Positions 8,552 through 17,601 of a stretch of 64,000 bases of DNA are shown one piece after another (position 1 is the stretch's first letter; each line of letters begins with the position of its first letter). The DNA comes from Marinomonas aquimarina. GTDB taxonomy: Bacteria > Pseudomonadota > Gammaproteobacteria > Pseudomonadales > Marinomonadaceae. A model generated the notes under the pieces. It worked only from the letters and a program-made list of their open reading frames with translations. It was not told the DNA's origin and made no database searches. The stretch lies in assembly GCF_900089755.1 (NCBI RefSeq), contig NZ_FLOC01000016.1:43555-107554 (forward strand), in the 5' to 3' direction. A program made the translations under genes and the position numbers.

Positions 8552-10585
8552 TTATGACTTCTTCTTACGCAACTGTTCCATTAACGCACGCAGCTCCTGC
8601 TGTGTCTGAGGATTGTTAATGGCGTCATTGCCGCTGTTTTTCAAGCGCTGAATGCTAGAATTTAATCCTAAAGCATCAGATTGAACGGCAACTAAGTCCA
8701 GAACTTCCTGTTTTGCATTACCAAGCTTCTGTTTGGTGGTGGCATCTGGATGATTGAGCAACTCATAAATGGTGTGCAGCAGCTCTTGGTTACGTTCCTG
8801 GTACAACAAGTGTCCGGCATTGTTGTTGGGATGCTTGACGAAGTAGCGCCAGACACGGCTAAACGCCTGGCGTTCAGGGGTATCACCGGACAGTAATGGG
8901 TCCGGCACATCAACTTCTTGTGCGATCGCAGGGTGCATTAATAAGCATAACGTGGCATGCGCGACGCGGCCAAGCTTGGGTTGCTGCGATAAGGGTGTAA
9001 ATTGCTCGCGCTCATGGTTTTGCCATTTGCCTTTGCCTTTGCCCTTACCTTGCCATTTGCCCTGATCTTTTTTGCCCTTAAATGACCCTTTTTGGCCAAA
9101 GCCCGATTTTCCTGATGGAGAAGGGGAGTGGGCTTCGTCGGGATAGGGGGCGTAGCCTGCATCTTCGTAATCATGGGGCGCATAGCCATCGTCCATCTGA
9201 TCATAACCGTAATCATCGTAATGCGGTTGATCAGGGCTTTGTGGGGCATGGCTGTGTGACTGGGAATGGTCGTAGTGACGGGCGACTGGGGCGCTTGCGC
9301 TAAGTGTTTCGGAGCTTAAGCCTGATTGTTCGGACAGCTGCTTGATCAGCAGTGAGCGTAACGTGGCTTCTACGGGAATGCTTTGGATCAATGCCATGGC
9401 ATTCTGGGTAAACTGAGCTTCGCCTTCTTCGTCGGCCAGCGTTACCAAGGAGCGGGCGTGCTCAAACAGCACATGGGCCAGTGACGAGGAGTCGTCTAAT
9501 AGGTTTAAAAAACCGTCCGCGCCTTCTTTGCGTACCAAGGAATCGGGGTCTTCCCCTTCCGGCAAGAATAAGAAGCGTACCTGCTTGCCATTTTGAATGA
9601 CAGGGAGGGTGGCTTCCAAACCACGAATGGCCGCGGCACGACCGGCCTTGTCGCCATCAAAACACAGGGTGACCTTGTCGACCAGTTTAAACAGCTTTTT
9701 AAAGTGCTGACTGTTGACCGAGGTACCTAGGGTGGCCACTGCATTGGTGATACCGTATTGCGCCAACACAATCACGTCCATATAGCCTTCGACCACAATT
9801 AGGTGATCCAGTGTCGGCGTGTTTTGTTTGGCTTCGTAAAGGCCGTACAGTTCTAAGTTTTTATGGAAAACTGGGGTTTCTGGTGAGTTCAGGTATTTTG
9901 GCTTTTCATCGCCAAACGCCCGCCCACCAAAGGCGATCACACGACCACGGGTGTCGCGAATCGGGAACATGATGCGATCGCGGAAACGGTCGTAGTAATG
10001 CCCCGCTTGTTCTTTTTTCTCGATCAGCATGCCGCCTTGCAGCAGCTGCTCTTGCTGCTCAGCGCGAGGTCCGAGTTTTTTCAGCAGATTATCCCAGCCA
10101 GGTGGGGCAAAGCCTAAGCCATACACCTTAGCGATTTGGCCGGTGAGGCCGCGATCATTGGCTAGGTAGTGGCGTGCTTTGTCTTTATGGGGGCTTTGGG
10201 TTAACTGCTCTTGGAAATAGGTGGCGCACTCACTCAGACGTTTGAGAAGTTCGCTGTTTTGTTCATAACGATCCGGCACACCTTGCTCACGCGGTACTTC
10301 CATACCAGCATCTTTGGCCAGTGTTTCGATGGCTTCCACGAAATCTAAATGGTCGTGCTCCATGACGAAGGAAATGGCATTACCACCGGCACCACAGCCA
10401 AAGCAGTAGTAAAACTGTTTGTTGGGGTTGAGGCTAAAAGAAGGGGATTTTTCGTTATGAAACGGACACAGAGCGGAGTAGTTCTGACCGGTCTTTTTTA
10501 AGGTGATGCGAGACGCCACGACATCGGTGATGTCGGTGCCGGCCAAAAGCTCATCAATAAATTGATCTGGAATGCGTCCCGCCAT
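8552..10585 (-). CDS. dnaG: DNA primase DnaG
   Basis: 677 residues, longer than the E. coli enzyme (581). The N-terminal zinc-binding domain shows CPFHNEKSPSF and CFGCGAGG (residues about 40-65); the TOPRIM catalytic core includes VVEGYMDVI and the acidic DGDKAGRAAA. The C-terminal part would bind DnaB helicase. Between core and C-terminal domain (residues about 445-535) lies a low-complexity segment: first His/Ser/Pro, then Asp/Tyr-rich, then Lys/Gly/Gln/Trp-rich, which is most of the extra length. It makes RNA primers at the fork. It sits 9 bases after yqeY. Confidence 0.97.
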   Translation of the reverse strand: MAGRIPDQFIDELLAGTDITDVVASRITLKKTGQNYSALCPFHNEKSPSFSLNPNKQFYYCFGCGAGGNAISFVMEHDHLDFVEAIETLAKDAGMEVPREQGVPDRYEQNSELLKRLSECATYFQEQLTQSPHKDKARHYLANDRGLTGQIAKVYGLGFAPPGWDNLLKKLGPRAEQQEQLLQGGMLIEKKEQAGHYYDRFRDRIMFPIRDTRGRVIAFGGRAFGDEKPKYLNSPETPVFHKNLELYGLYEAKQNTPTLDHLIVVEGYMDVIVLAQYGITNAVATLGTSVNSQHFKKLFKLVDKVTLCFDGDKAGRAAAIRGLEATLPVIQNGKQVRFLFLPEGEDPDSLVRKEGADGFLNLLDDSSSLAHVLFEHARSLVTLADEEGEAQFTQNAMALIQSIPVEATLRSLLIKQLSEQSGLSSETLSASAPVARHYDHSQSHSHAPQSPDQPHYDDYGYDQMDDGYAPHDYEDAGYAPYPDEAHSPSPSGKSGFGQKGSFKGKKDQGKWQGKGKGKGKWQNHEREQFTPLSQQPKLGRVAHATLCLLMHPAIAQEVDVPDPLLSGDTPERQAFSRVWRYFVKHPNNNAGHLLYQERNQELLHTIYELLNHPDATTKQKLGNAKQEVLDLVAVQSDALGLNSSIQRLKNSGNDAINNPQTQQELRALMEQLRKKKS

Positions 10586-10594
10586 CGTCGTGTC

Positions 10595-11041
10595 TTAGCC
10601 TAGTAGTGCTTTGACTTGCTTACTAACCACTGACATATCGCCACGGCCTTGCACTTGCGGCTTAACAATGGCCATCACAGCACCCATTTGCTGCATGCCC
10701 GTGGCACCTGTTTCTGCGATCGCAGCCTTAACGATATCAGTGATTTCTTCTTCGGTAAGTTGCTGTGGTAGGAATTCAGCGATCACTTCCATTTCTTTCT
10801 TTTCGACTTCGGCTAGGTCTTCGCGGCCACCGTCAGTGAATTGTTGGAAGGAGTCTTTACGCTGCTTAACCATCTTATCCAGAATCGCCAATACACGGTC
10901 ATCTTCCACTTCGATGCGTTCGTCAACTTCTACACGCTTGATCTCAGCTTGGATCGAACGAATGATGGTGACACGCTCTTTTTCTTTGGCGCGCATAGCA
11001 GTTTTAAGGGTATCGGAAATAAGTTTTTTCAATTCTGACAT
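10595..11041 (-). CDS. yqeY: GatB/YqeY domain protein
   Basis: 148 residues, full length for the YqeY family, which resembles the tail of the tRNA amidotransferase subunit GatB. Recognisable features are ERVTIIRSIQAEIKRVEVD near the start, KQRKDSFQQF, and the C-terminal GATGMQQMGAVMAIVKPQVQGRGD. Its biochemical role is not settled. Position between rpsU and dnaG is conserved in many gammaproteobacteria, which supports the call. The ATG at 11041 follows AGGAAGACAACC. Confidence 0.93.
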   Translation of the reverse strand: MSELKKLISDTLKTAMRAKEKERVTIIRSIQAEIKRVEVDERIEVEDDRVLAILDKMVKQRKDSFQQFTDGGREDLAEVEKKEMEVIAEFLPQQLTEEEITDIVKAAIAETGATGMQQMGAVMAIVKPQVQGRGDMSVVSKQVKALLG

Positions 11042-11081
11042 GGTTGTCTTCCTCAGGAATGGGCAATCGTGTTATTGAAAC

Positions 11082-11116
11082 AAAAAAAATCGGCTAGTTG
11101 CATAACTAGCCGATTT
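11082..11116 (-). terminator. rpsU terminator/attenuator before yqeY
   Basis: AACTAGCCGATTT pairs with AAATCGGCTAGTT over 13 bp around a 4-base loop, followed on the minus strand by eight U. As in E. coli, where a terminator follows rpsU, it probably limits read-through from the abundant S21 message into yqeY-dnaG-rpoD. Confidence 0.9.
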
Positions 11117-11182
11117 CTTATCGTAAAGCTTTTCAACTCTACTGCAATCGGTATTGCTTAAAATTAAGCAATCAACAATTGC

Positions 11183-11398
11183 TTAGTACAGGCGTTGGAA
11201 TTTCTTCTGTTCGCGAGATACTTTCTTAGCGTGACGCTTAACGGCTGCAGCTGCTGCGCGCTTACGTAGAGTCGTTGGTTTTTCGTAGCACTCACGGCGA
11301 CGAACTTCAGCTAGGATACCTGCTTTTTCGCAAGAACGCTTGAAGCGACGTAGTGCAATGTCAAATGGTTCGTTATCTTTAACTTTAACTGATGGCAT
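11183..11398 (-). CDS. rpsU: 30S ribosomal protein bS21
   Basis: 71 residues, exactly the usual size. Typical sequence [28 protein letters not shown] in parts, with a very basic C-terminal half ([22 protein letters not shown]). It joins the small subunit near the anti-Shine-Dalgarno region. It is the first gene of the macromolecular synthesis block and is divergent from tsaD, the same arrangement as in E. coli. Confidence 0.98.
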   Translation of the reverse strand: MPSVKVKDNEPFDIALRRFKRSCEKAGILAEVRRRECYEKPTTLRKRAAAAAVKRHAKKVSREQKKFQRLY

Positions 11399-11781
11399 AT
11401 CTATTTACCTATAAATAATTTAGTCGTTTGTATACACAAAACGGCGCGAATCATACCGATTTTTCAACATAAAATAAATTGGTACGAGCCGTTATGTGCG
11501 GCTATCACTGTGTGTACCCAAATGTTGTACAAATTTTTCTTTGGGTGCCCCTGACTTAGTTATCCCTTGCTCTAATTGTAGAGTCTTATAGGGGACGGGA
11601 CGGAAACAAATCACCTGCCTTTTAATTAAACGATTAAATCGGGCGGCATTGTATAGGAACTGATCGCTACTGTCTAATGCTTTGTCAACTAACTTCCATG
11701 GCGCTGGATGTGAATAGAGCCTACGTTGTCAAAACAGTTTGAGGTACAATGCCCCGCATTAGCGAAGAGCGTAGGAATACC
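11399..11781. promoter_or_regulatory. Divergent promoter region rpsU/tsaD
   Basis: About 380 bases between divergent genes. The AT-rich part near 11400-11480 should hold the rpsU promoter; on the minus strand a TATGAT followed by GC-rich bases at about 11445-11460 is a plausible -10 with a stringent-type discriminator, though its -35 is weak. I see no gene and no repeat here. Confidence 0.45.
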
Positions 11782-12822
11782 ATGAAAGTTTTAGGCTTAG
11801 AGACCTCTTGTGACGAGACCGGTATCGCCATTTACGATACAGATAAAGGTCTGCTGACACACAAGATTTATACTCAGATTGCACAGCATGCCGAATACGG
11901 TGGTGTGGTGCCAGAATTAGCATCGCGCGATCACGTGCGCAAAACCTTACCTTTGATTGATGAAGTGTTGGCCGAGGCCAAGCTGAACAAAGCAGATTTG
12001 GACGCAGTGGCTTACACCTCAGGCCCAGGTTTAGTGGGGGCATTGATGGCGGGGGCTACTATCGGTCGCTCGATGGCGTACTCGTTGGGCATTCCAGCCT
12101 TGGGTGTCCACCATATGGAAGGCCACCTATTGGCGCCTATGCTGGAAGAAAAACAGCCGAAAATGCCCTTTATTGCCTTGCTGGTATCGGGCGGTCATAC
12201 GCAATTGGTGCGTGTCGATTCGATCGGTCAGTATAAACTGCTAGGTCAGTCTTTGGACGATGCCGCGGGCGAAGCCTTTGATAAAGCGGCGAAGATGATT
12301 GGCTTGCCTTACCCAGGTGGTCCTTACATCGCTAAGCTGGCGCAAACCGGTAACCCTGATGCAGGCATTAAATTCCCCCGACCAATGACCGATCGTCCAG
12401 GCCTAGATTTTAGTTTTAGTGGTCTAAAAACCGCCTTTTTAACGGCGGTACACGATGCTTTGGATCGCGATGCCTTTAATGATCAGTTCCAAGCGGACAT
12501 TGCCTTGGCGTTTGAGCAAGCCATTGTCGATACCTTGGTGATCAAATGTCGTCGTGCATTGGAGCAAGAAGGCCTGACACAGCTGATTATCGCTGGTGGT
12601 GTGAGTGCCAACAAGCGTTTGCAAAGCCAATTAGAGACCCAATTGGCGAAAATCGGTGCAGGTGTCTTCTATGCGCGCCCAGAGTTTTGTACCGATAATG
12701 GGGCCATGATTGCTTACGCTGGTGCGCAGCGCTTGCTGGCCGGTCAGCATTCACCGCTTAACCTGTCGATTCGTGCCCGCTGGCCCTTGGCAGAGCTACC
12801 AGACATCAACGAGGAAGTTTAA
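11782..12822 (+). CDS. tsaD: tRNA threonylcarbamoyladenosine synthase subunit TsaD
   Basis: 346 residues from the chosen ATG at 11782, which follows TAGGAA by six bases; a longer frame from 11749 adds 11 residues with no support. Makes t6A37 in ANN-decoding tRNAs with TsaB/TsaE/TsaC. Begins [19 protein letters not shown]; the metal-binding HxxxH is His111-His115 (HHMEGH), and the ASKHA nucleotide-binding motifs VSGGHTQLV and [12 protein letters not shown] are present. Two bases separate its stop from folB, so the two are co-transcribed. Confidence 0.97.
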   Translation: MKVLGLETSCDETGIAIYDTDKGLLTHKIYTQIAQHAEYGGVVPELASRDHVRKTLPLIDEVLAEAKLNKADLDAVAYTSGPGLVGALMAGATIGRSMAYSLGIPALGVHHMEGHLLAPMLEEKQPKMPFIALLVSGGHTQLVRVDSIGQYKLLGQSLDDAAGEAFDKAAKMIGLPYPGGPYIAKLAQTGNPDAGIKFPRPMTDRPGLDFSFSGLKTAFLTAVHDALDRDAFNDQFQADIALAFEQAIVDTLVIKCRRALEQEGLTQLIIAGGVSANKRLQSQLETQLAKIGAGVFYARPEFCTDNGAMIAYAGAQRLLAGQHSPLNLSIRARWPLAELPDINEEV

Positions 12823-12824
12823 TC

Positions 12825-13178
12825 ATGCAAGACATCGTGTTTATTGAAGGTTTGCACACCAAAGCTGTGATTGGTGTGTACGAATGGGAAAAGGTGATTT
12901 GGCAGGAGTTGGTGTTCGATATTGAAATGGAACATGACAACCGTGTGCCTGCAGCCAATGACGATATCCATAAAACCTTGGATTACGAAGCTATTTCCAA
13001 TGCCATCAAAGGTTTTTGTAAGGAACATCAGTTTGAATTGATCGAAACCTTGGCTGAGCGTCTGTGTGCGCTATTGATCGATCGCTTTGGCCTGACCACC
13101 ATTACCATGACGCTGCGCAAGCCTGGCGCGGTACCATCGGCCCGCGCGGTGGGTGTGAAGATTCGTCGTAGCGCCTAA
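12825..13178 (+). CDS. folB: Dihydroneopterin aldolase
   Basis: 117 residues. FolB converts dihydroneopterin to 6-hydroxymethyl-dihydropterin and glycolaldehyde in folate synthesis; many also epimerise. The N-terminal DIVFIEGLHTKAVIGVYEWE carries the conserved Glu22, and LRKPGAVPSARAVGVKI contains the active-site lysine near residue 99. Translationally close to tsaD and ends two bases from the convergent cca stop, with no terminator in between. Confidence 0.95.
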   Translation: MQDIVFIEGLHTKAVIGVYEWEKVIWQELVFDIEMEHDNRVPAANDDIHKTLDYEAISNAIKGFCKEHQFELIETLAERLCALLIDRFGLTTITMTLRKPGAVPSARAVGVKIRRSA

Positions 13179-13179
13179 G

Positions 13180-14265
13180 CTACGCTTGCAACAGCAGCGG
13201 ATTGTTAAGCCCTTCTAGGGCTTCAATTCGCGCTTGTTTCAAGGCTTGTCCTAATTCCGCACCACTAAATCCCTGCTTCATCAACGCTTGCGCATTAATC
13301 TTGGCAATGCCAGCCCGCAGTGCTAACCAATGCTTCACATCTGTTGCGCTCAAATGTGCCAAGATCGTCACCAGCTTTTCAAACGGCTGTGGCTTTTTGA
13401 TCGCAGCAACGCTGGTTAACCAGTTTTCCCAAACCGTGGCGGGCAGTGGCAAAGTATTGCTTTCCAAAAAGGAGCGGCTTTGCTCGCTAAACCAGCAAAA
13501 TTGATTAGGGGTACGCAAGCGGGCGTTCAGCTCAGTCAGTGCCACAATCGGGGTATCCGCTGTGACCAAGCTCCAGCGCGCATGTTTGTCCCAGTGGTCT
13601 GCGAACACTTGCGCACGGTATTCTAAATTTGGGAACAGATGGGACAGTGCGCCCACTTCTTGTAACACATCGAAGTACACATGAGCGGTTGGGCTCTGTA
13701 GAGCGTTTTCGGTTTCACGCCACACACGTTCTGGCGTAAGGCTGTCGAGTTCACCGGAGTCGGCGATAGTCGCCATTAACGCTTTGGTTTCTGGGGCAAT
13801 ATGGAAGCCAAATTTGGCGAAACGCGCCATAAAACGTGCTACTCGCAAGACGCGTAGAGGGTCTTCGATAAACGCATCAGAGACGTGTCTTAAGACACGA
13901 TCTTGCAAATCTTGCTGGCCGTTAAACGGATCAATTAGTTGGCCGTCTTCGCTCTTAGCGATGGCATTGATGGTCAGATCGCGGCGCTCTAGGTCTTCTT
14001 CCAAACGGATGTCGGGAGCGAAATCGCAGACAAATCCCGTGTAGCCAGTGCCTTGTTTGCGTTCCTTGCGTGCCAGTGCGTATTCTTCTTTGCTCGTGGG
14101 GTGTAGGAAAACAGGGAACTGTTTGCCCACTTGTTGGTAGCCCTGAGCCAACATTTGCTCAGGTGTGGTGCCTGTGACCACCCAATCTTTATCTTTTACT
14201 GTCAGGCCGAGCAGTTCATCACGAACCGCTCCGCCCACTAGATATATCGTAGGTGTGGGGTGCAT
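13180..14265 (-). CDS. cca: tRNA nucleotidyltransferase (CCA-adding enzyme), short form
   Basis: 361 residues of a class II CCA-adding enzyme, which adds or repairs the 3' CCA of tRNA without template. Motif A is [13 protein letters not shown] with catalytic DKDW, followed by [10 protein letters not shown] and [12 protein letters not shown]. coli Cca (412 residues) has a C-terminal HD phosphohydrolase domain; here no HD motif is visible and the protein is shorter, so the 2',3'-cyclic phosphatase activity is probably absent. Last gene of the lptD-to-cca run; its start abuts the glpE stop. Confidence 0.93.
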   Translation of the reverse strand: MHPTPTIYLVGGAVRDELLGLTVKDKDWVVTGTTPEQMLAQGYQQVGKQFPVFLHPTSKEEYALARKERKQGTGYTGFVCDFAPDIRLEEDLERRDLTINAIAKSEDGQLIDPFNGQQDLQDRVLRHVSDAFIEDPLRVLRVARFMARFAKFGFHIAPETKALMATIADSGELDSLTPERVWRETENALQSPTAHVYFDVLQEVGALSHLFPNLEYRAQVFADHWDKHARWSLVTADTPIVALTELNARLRTPNQFCWFSEQSRSFLESNTLPLPATVWENWLTSVAAIKKPQPFEKLVTILAHLSATDVKHWLALRAGIAKINAQALMKQGFSGAELGQALKQARIEALEGLNNPLLLQA

Positions 14266-14586
14266 TTAGCCTTGCTCACACTGATCTGGGTACATGGCGC
14301 TCCATTGGCTAAAGCCGCCATTCAGTGAGTACACTTCCTCGAAGCCTTGGCCCGCTAAAAACTCAGCTGCACCTTTACTGCTGTTGCCGTGGTAACAGCA
14401 GACAATCACTGGCAGGCTTTTGTTGGTGCTGGCGATAAAAGCTTGAACATTGTCGTTGTTCAAGTTGATGGCTGCGTTCATGTGGCTCGATTCAAAGCTC
14501 ACCGCGTCGCGGATATCCACCACCACAGCGTCGTTTTCTAGAATGGGAAGGGCGTCACTAATATCAATACAAGAATAGGTGCTCAT
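14266..14586 (-). CDS. glpE: Thiosulfate sulfurtransferase GlpE (single-domain rhodanese)
   Basis: 106 residues, one rhodanese domain. The active-site loop is CCYHGNSSKGAAEFL, with Cys-Tyr-His-Gly-Asn-Ser as in E. coli GlpE, and VVDIRDAVSFESSHMNAAINL is the CH2A-type motif. Moves sulfane sulfur, for example from thiosulfate to cyanide or thioredoxin in vitro. Seven bases downstream of apaH on the same transcript and immediately before cca, a common pseudomonad-type arrangement. Confidence 0.92.
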   Translation of the reverse strand: MSTYSCIDISDALPILENDAVVVDIRDAVSFESSHMNAAINLNNDNVQAFIASTNKSLPVIVCCYHGNSSKGAAEFLAGQGFEEVYSLNGGFSQWSAMYPDQCEQG

Positions 14587-14593
14587 GGTTCTC

Positions 14594-15409
14594 TCAGCCT
14601 AAGTTACAGGGGGTGCTAAAGCGCTGGTTGTCGTCCAATCTCAGTGCGGTCAGGGCGCCGCCCCAAACACAACCCGTGTCCAGTGCATGGATATTGGTCA
14701 TGTTGGTAATACCTTCAAGTGCTGCCCAGTGGCCAAACACCACTCGCGTATCTTGTGGCAATTTGCTTGGTTGTAAGAACCAAGGAGCGTAGCCTTGACG
14801 GGCCGTATTTGGACCTTCTTTTGTTTTTAGGTCCAGCTTGCTATCAGCATTGCAAAAACGCATACGGGTCAGATAGTTGGTGATCGCGCGTAGGCGATCC
14901 ATACCGCGTAGGTCGTCAGACCACGTATCCGGCTTATTACCATACATGACCTGAAGAAATTCCTCTAGCTGCTCCGAGCGCAATACGGTTTCGACCTCGC
15001 CACTCAAGCGAATGGTTTGCTCAAGGTCCCAGCATGGTGGGACACCAGCATGGGTCATGATGACATTGAAGTCAGGATCGTAATGGCACAGCGGTTGTTG
15101 GCGTAACCACTCCATCAGCTCATCACGGTCACTAGCTTGTAGAATGTTCATCAGCGTGTCACTGCGCTTGAGCGTGGCAAAGCCATGGGCGACGGCTAAT
15201 AAATGCAGATCGTGATTACCCAGTACCACCTTCGCTTTATCGCCTAGCGAGCTGACGAAGCGGAGGGTTTGCAGGCATTCCGGACCGCGGTTAATCAGGT
15301 CACCGGCAAACCAAAGGGTATCGGCATCGGGGTTGTATTGAATGTGTTCGAGTAATTTTAACAGTGGCGTGAAACAGCCCTGTAAGTCACCAATAACATA
15401 GGTAGACAT
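14594..15409 (-). CDS. apaH: Bis(5'-nucleosyl)-tetraphosphatase, symmetrical
   Basis: 271 residues of the metallophosphatase family. Metal-binding motifs in order: GDLQGCF (residue 7 on), GDLINRGPECL, LGNHDLHLLAVA, and THAGVPPCWD. Hydrolyses Ap4A to two ADP and can remove Np4 caps from RNA in enterobacteria. It follows apaG by eight bases, as in the classic apaGH pair. Confidence 0.97.
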   Translation of the reverse strand: MSTYVIGDLQGCFTPLLKLLEHIQYNPDADTLWFAGDLINRGPECLQTLRFVSSLGDKAKVVLGNHDLHLLAVAHGFATLKRSDTLMNILQASDRDELMEWLRQQPLCHYDPDFNVIMTHAGVPPCWDLEQTIRLSGEVETVLRSEQLEEFLQVMYGNKPDTWSDDLRGMDRLRAITNYLTRMRFCNADSKLDLKTKEGPNTARQGYAPWFLQPSKLPQDTRVVFGHWAALEGITNMTNIHALDTGCVWGGALTALRLDDNQRFSTPCNLG

Positions 15410-15417
15410 AGAAAACC

Positions 15418-15795
15418 TTAATGAACTTGATTGGGCACCGCTAAAGTAAAGGGTGCGATGGGGGCATCAAATTCAGTGCCATCGTCGCTTAAAAAGCGGT
15501 AGCTGCCGTGCATCACGCCAACTACGGTTTCGAGTACCGTACCACTGGTGTAATCGTAAGATTCCCCAGGGGCGAGATACGGGTACTCGCCGATGACACC
15601 AGCGCCTTTTACTTCCTGTACTTTTTCATTGCCATTGGTGATGATCCAATGGCGTGATAGTAGCTTTGCAGATTCCGTACCACAGTTGGTGATGGTGATG
15701 TGGTAAGCAAACACATAACGATCTTCTTCAGGCGTGGATTGCGCTTCCAAATACTCGGTACGGACGGTGACCACGATATCGTGCTCTGGCTGCAT
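15418..15795 (-). CDS. apaG: ApaG/Co2+-Mg2+ efflux associated protein
   Basis: 125 residues, the normal size of ApaG, an immunoglobulin-like single-domain protein (NRYVFAYHITITNCG-type core, then RHWIITNGNEKVQEVKGAGVIGE and PGESYDYTSG, MHGSYRF). Its exact biochemical role is unsettled. Two bases separate it from rsmA, so translation is likely coupled. Confidence 0.95.
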   Translation of the reverse strand: MQPEHDIVVTVRTEYLEAQSTPEEDRYVFAYHITITNCGTESAKLLSRHWIITNGNEKVQEVKGAGVIGEYPYLAPGESYDYTSGTVLETVVGVMHGSYRFLSDDGTEFDAPIAPFTLAVPNQVH

Positions 15796-15797
15796 GC

Positions 15798-16592
15798 TTA
15801 GTCCTTTTTACTCACATGATTGGCGATGTTAACAAAGTCTTCTACGTCTAAACGTTCTGGTCGCAAACTTGGATCAATACCCAGCGCGGCAAAGTCTTCG
15901 TCGTTTAGCACGCCCTTGTAGTTGTTACGTAGGGTCTTACGACGTTGCTGGAAGCCGATGCGGACCATGTCTTCCAGCATTTTCAGATCGTTGGCGACAA
16001 ACGGTAGTGTTTTATGGGGCATCATGCGTACGATTGCCGAGTCCACTTTTGGTGGAGGGTCAAACGACTCTGGGCCGACGATAAACAGTGATTCGACACG
16101 GCAGTAGTACTGTGCCATGACGCTCAAGCGACCGTATAGGTTGTCCCCTGGACGCGCAGCAAGGCGATCGACCACTTCTTTTTGCAACATAAAGTGCATG
16201 TCATCGATCTTCTCAGCAAAGCTCAGTAGGTGGAAAATCAATGGCGTTGAAATGTTGTACGGCAGGTTACCGACCACACGAATGTTGCCTTCATTGGCGA
16301 GGCTTTCGAAGTCGAACTTCATTGCGTCCGCTTCATGTACCGTGAGGTCAGGGTAACGGAATAGGTTGACGCGCAAGATTGGGATCAAGTCGCGGTCTAG
16401 CTCCACCACATCCATGCGTTTAGTGACACTGATAATGCCTTCCGTTAGGGCGCCTTTACCGGGACCGATTTCAACAATGCGTTGACCTTCTTTTGGTGCG
16501 ATACAGGCAACGATACGGCGAATAATACCCATATCGTGGAGGAAGTTTTGACCAAAGCGTTTACGGGCTTTGTGGGGATGTGATTTGCTCAT
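15798..16592 (-). CDS. rsmA: 16S rRNA dimethyladenosine transferase RsmA (KsgA)
   Basis: 264 residues. Dimethylates two adjacent adenines in the 3' hairpin of 16S rRNA late in 30S assembly. SAM-binding motif VEIGPGKGALTEGI, KRFGQNFLHD at the start, and the catalytic NLPYNIST are all present. Starts directly after the pdxA stop in the lptD-surA-pdxA-rsmA-apaGH order conserved from E. coli. Confidence 0.97.
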   Translation of the reverse strand: MSKSHPHKARKRFGQNFLHDMGIIRRIVACIAPKEGQRIVEIGPGKGALTEGIISVTKRMDVVELDRDLIPILRVNLFRYPDLTVHEADAMKFDFESLANEGNIRVVGNLPYNISTPLIFHLLSFAEKIDDMHFMLQKEVVDRLAARPGDNLYGRLSVMAQYYCRVESLFIVGPESFDPPPKVDSAIVRMMPHKTLPFVANDLKMLEDMVRIGFQQRRKTLRNNYKGVLNDEDFAALGIDPSLRPERLDVEDFVNIANHVSKKD

Positions 16593-17585
16593 TTAATGTC
16601 TTTTTTGGGCGTTAGTTGCCATGGTAATGGCATTTTCAATGGCAACTTTTAAGCTGCCATTACTCGCTTGTCCGGTTCCCGCAAGGTCGAGAGCCGTTCC
16701 GTGATCAACGGAGGTTCGGATGATCGGTAGGCCAAGGGTGATGTTCACCGCATTGCCAAATCCAGAATACTTTAACACAGGTAGCCCTTGATCGTGATAC
16801 ATGGCCAAGACACAGTCCGCTTGCTGCAGATATTTATTCTGGAACAGGGTGTCCGCTGGCAAGGGGCCGATTAAGTTCATACCTTCTTGGCGAAGCTCAT
16901 CTAAGGTTGGGTTAATCACCTCGATTTCTTCACGGCCAAGGTGACCGTCTTCGCCAGCGTGAGGGTTCAACCCACACACTAAAATTCGCGGCTCGTCACA
17001 ACCAAAACGGGTCTTAAGGTCATGATGCAAGGCACGGGTAACGGTCTTGATGGTGTCTGGTGTGATCGCCGCAGGGATGTCTTTGAGTGGTAGATGAGTG
17101 GTGACCAAGGCCACGCGCATGGCTTGGCTTGCCAACATCATTACCACTTGCGGGCTGTTGCACAGCGTTTGGAAAAACTCCGTATGGCCAGAGAAGTGGG
17201 CGCCGGTTTCACATAGCACGCCTTTGTGTACCGGTGGTGTTACGACCGCATCAAAGTCGCCATCGAGGCAACCTTGACCAGTGATGCGTAGGGTTTCTAA
17301 CACATACGGGGCATTTGCCACGTCTAACTGTCCACAGGTGACCGTGTTAGCCAACGCCGTCGGCAGTACTTGTACCTGACCTGCTTGATGCTCTTGAAGG
17401 TCTGCCAAGTTATTACAGACTTTGACATCAACCGTTAAGCCTAACTGCGCCGCCCGTTGACGGAACAATTCTGGGTCGCCTATGACGACTAGCTGCGCGG
17501 CAAAGTCATCTTGCAGCGCAGACAGAATGATGTCGGGACCAATGCCGGCCGGTTCGCCAGAGGTGATGGCAATGCGTGGGCTCAC
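16593..17585 (-). CDS. pdxA: 4-hydroxythreonine-4-phosphate dehydrogenase
   Basis: 330 residues. PdxA oxidises 4-phosphohydroxy-L-threonine in pyridoxal phosphate synthesis. Starts with ITSGEPAGIGPDI; metal-ligand histidines appear in TTHLPLKDIP, CGLNPHAGEDGHLG and YHDQGLPVLKY; SVDHGTALDLAG is near the end. Located between surA and rsmA, the conserved site. Confidence 0.97.
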   Translation of the reverse strand: MSPRIAITSGEPAGIGPDIILSALQDDFAAQLVVIGDPELFRQRAAQLGLTVDVKVCNNLADLQEHQAGQVQVLPTALANTVTCGQLDVANAPYVLETLRITGQGCLDGDFDAVVTPPVHKGVLCETGAHFSGHTEFFQTLCNSPQVVMMLASQAMRVALVTTHLPLKDIPAAITPDTIKTVTRALHHDLKTRFGCDEPRILVCGLNPHAGEDGHLGREEIEVINPTLDELRQEGMNLIGPLPADTLFQNKYLQQADCVLAMYHDQGLPVLKYSGFGNAVNITLGLPIIRTSVDHGTALDLAGTGQASNGSLKVAIENAITMATNAQKRH

Positions 17586-17601
17586 GATAGTCTCCTACAG
17601 T

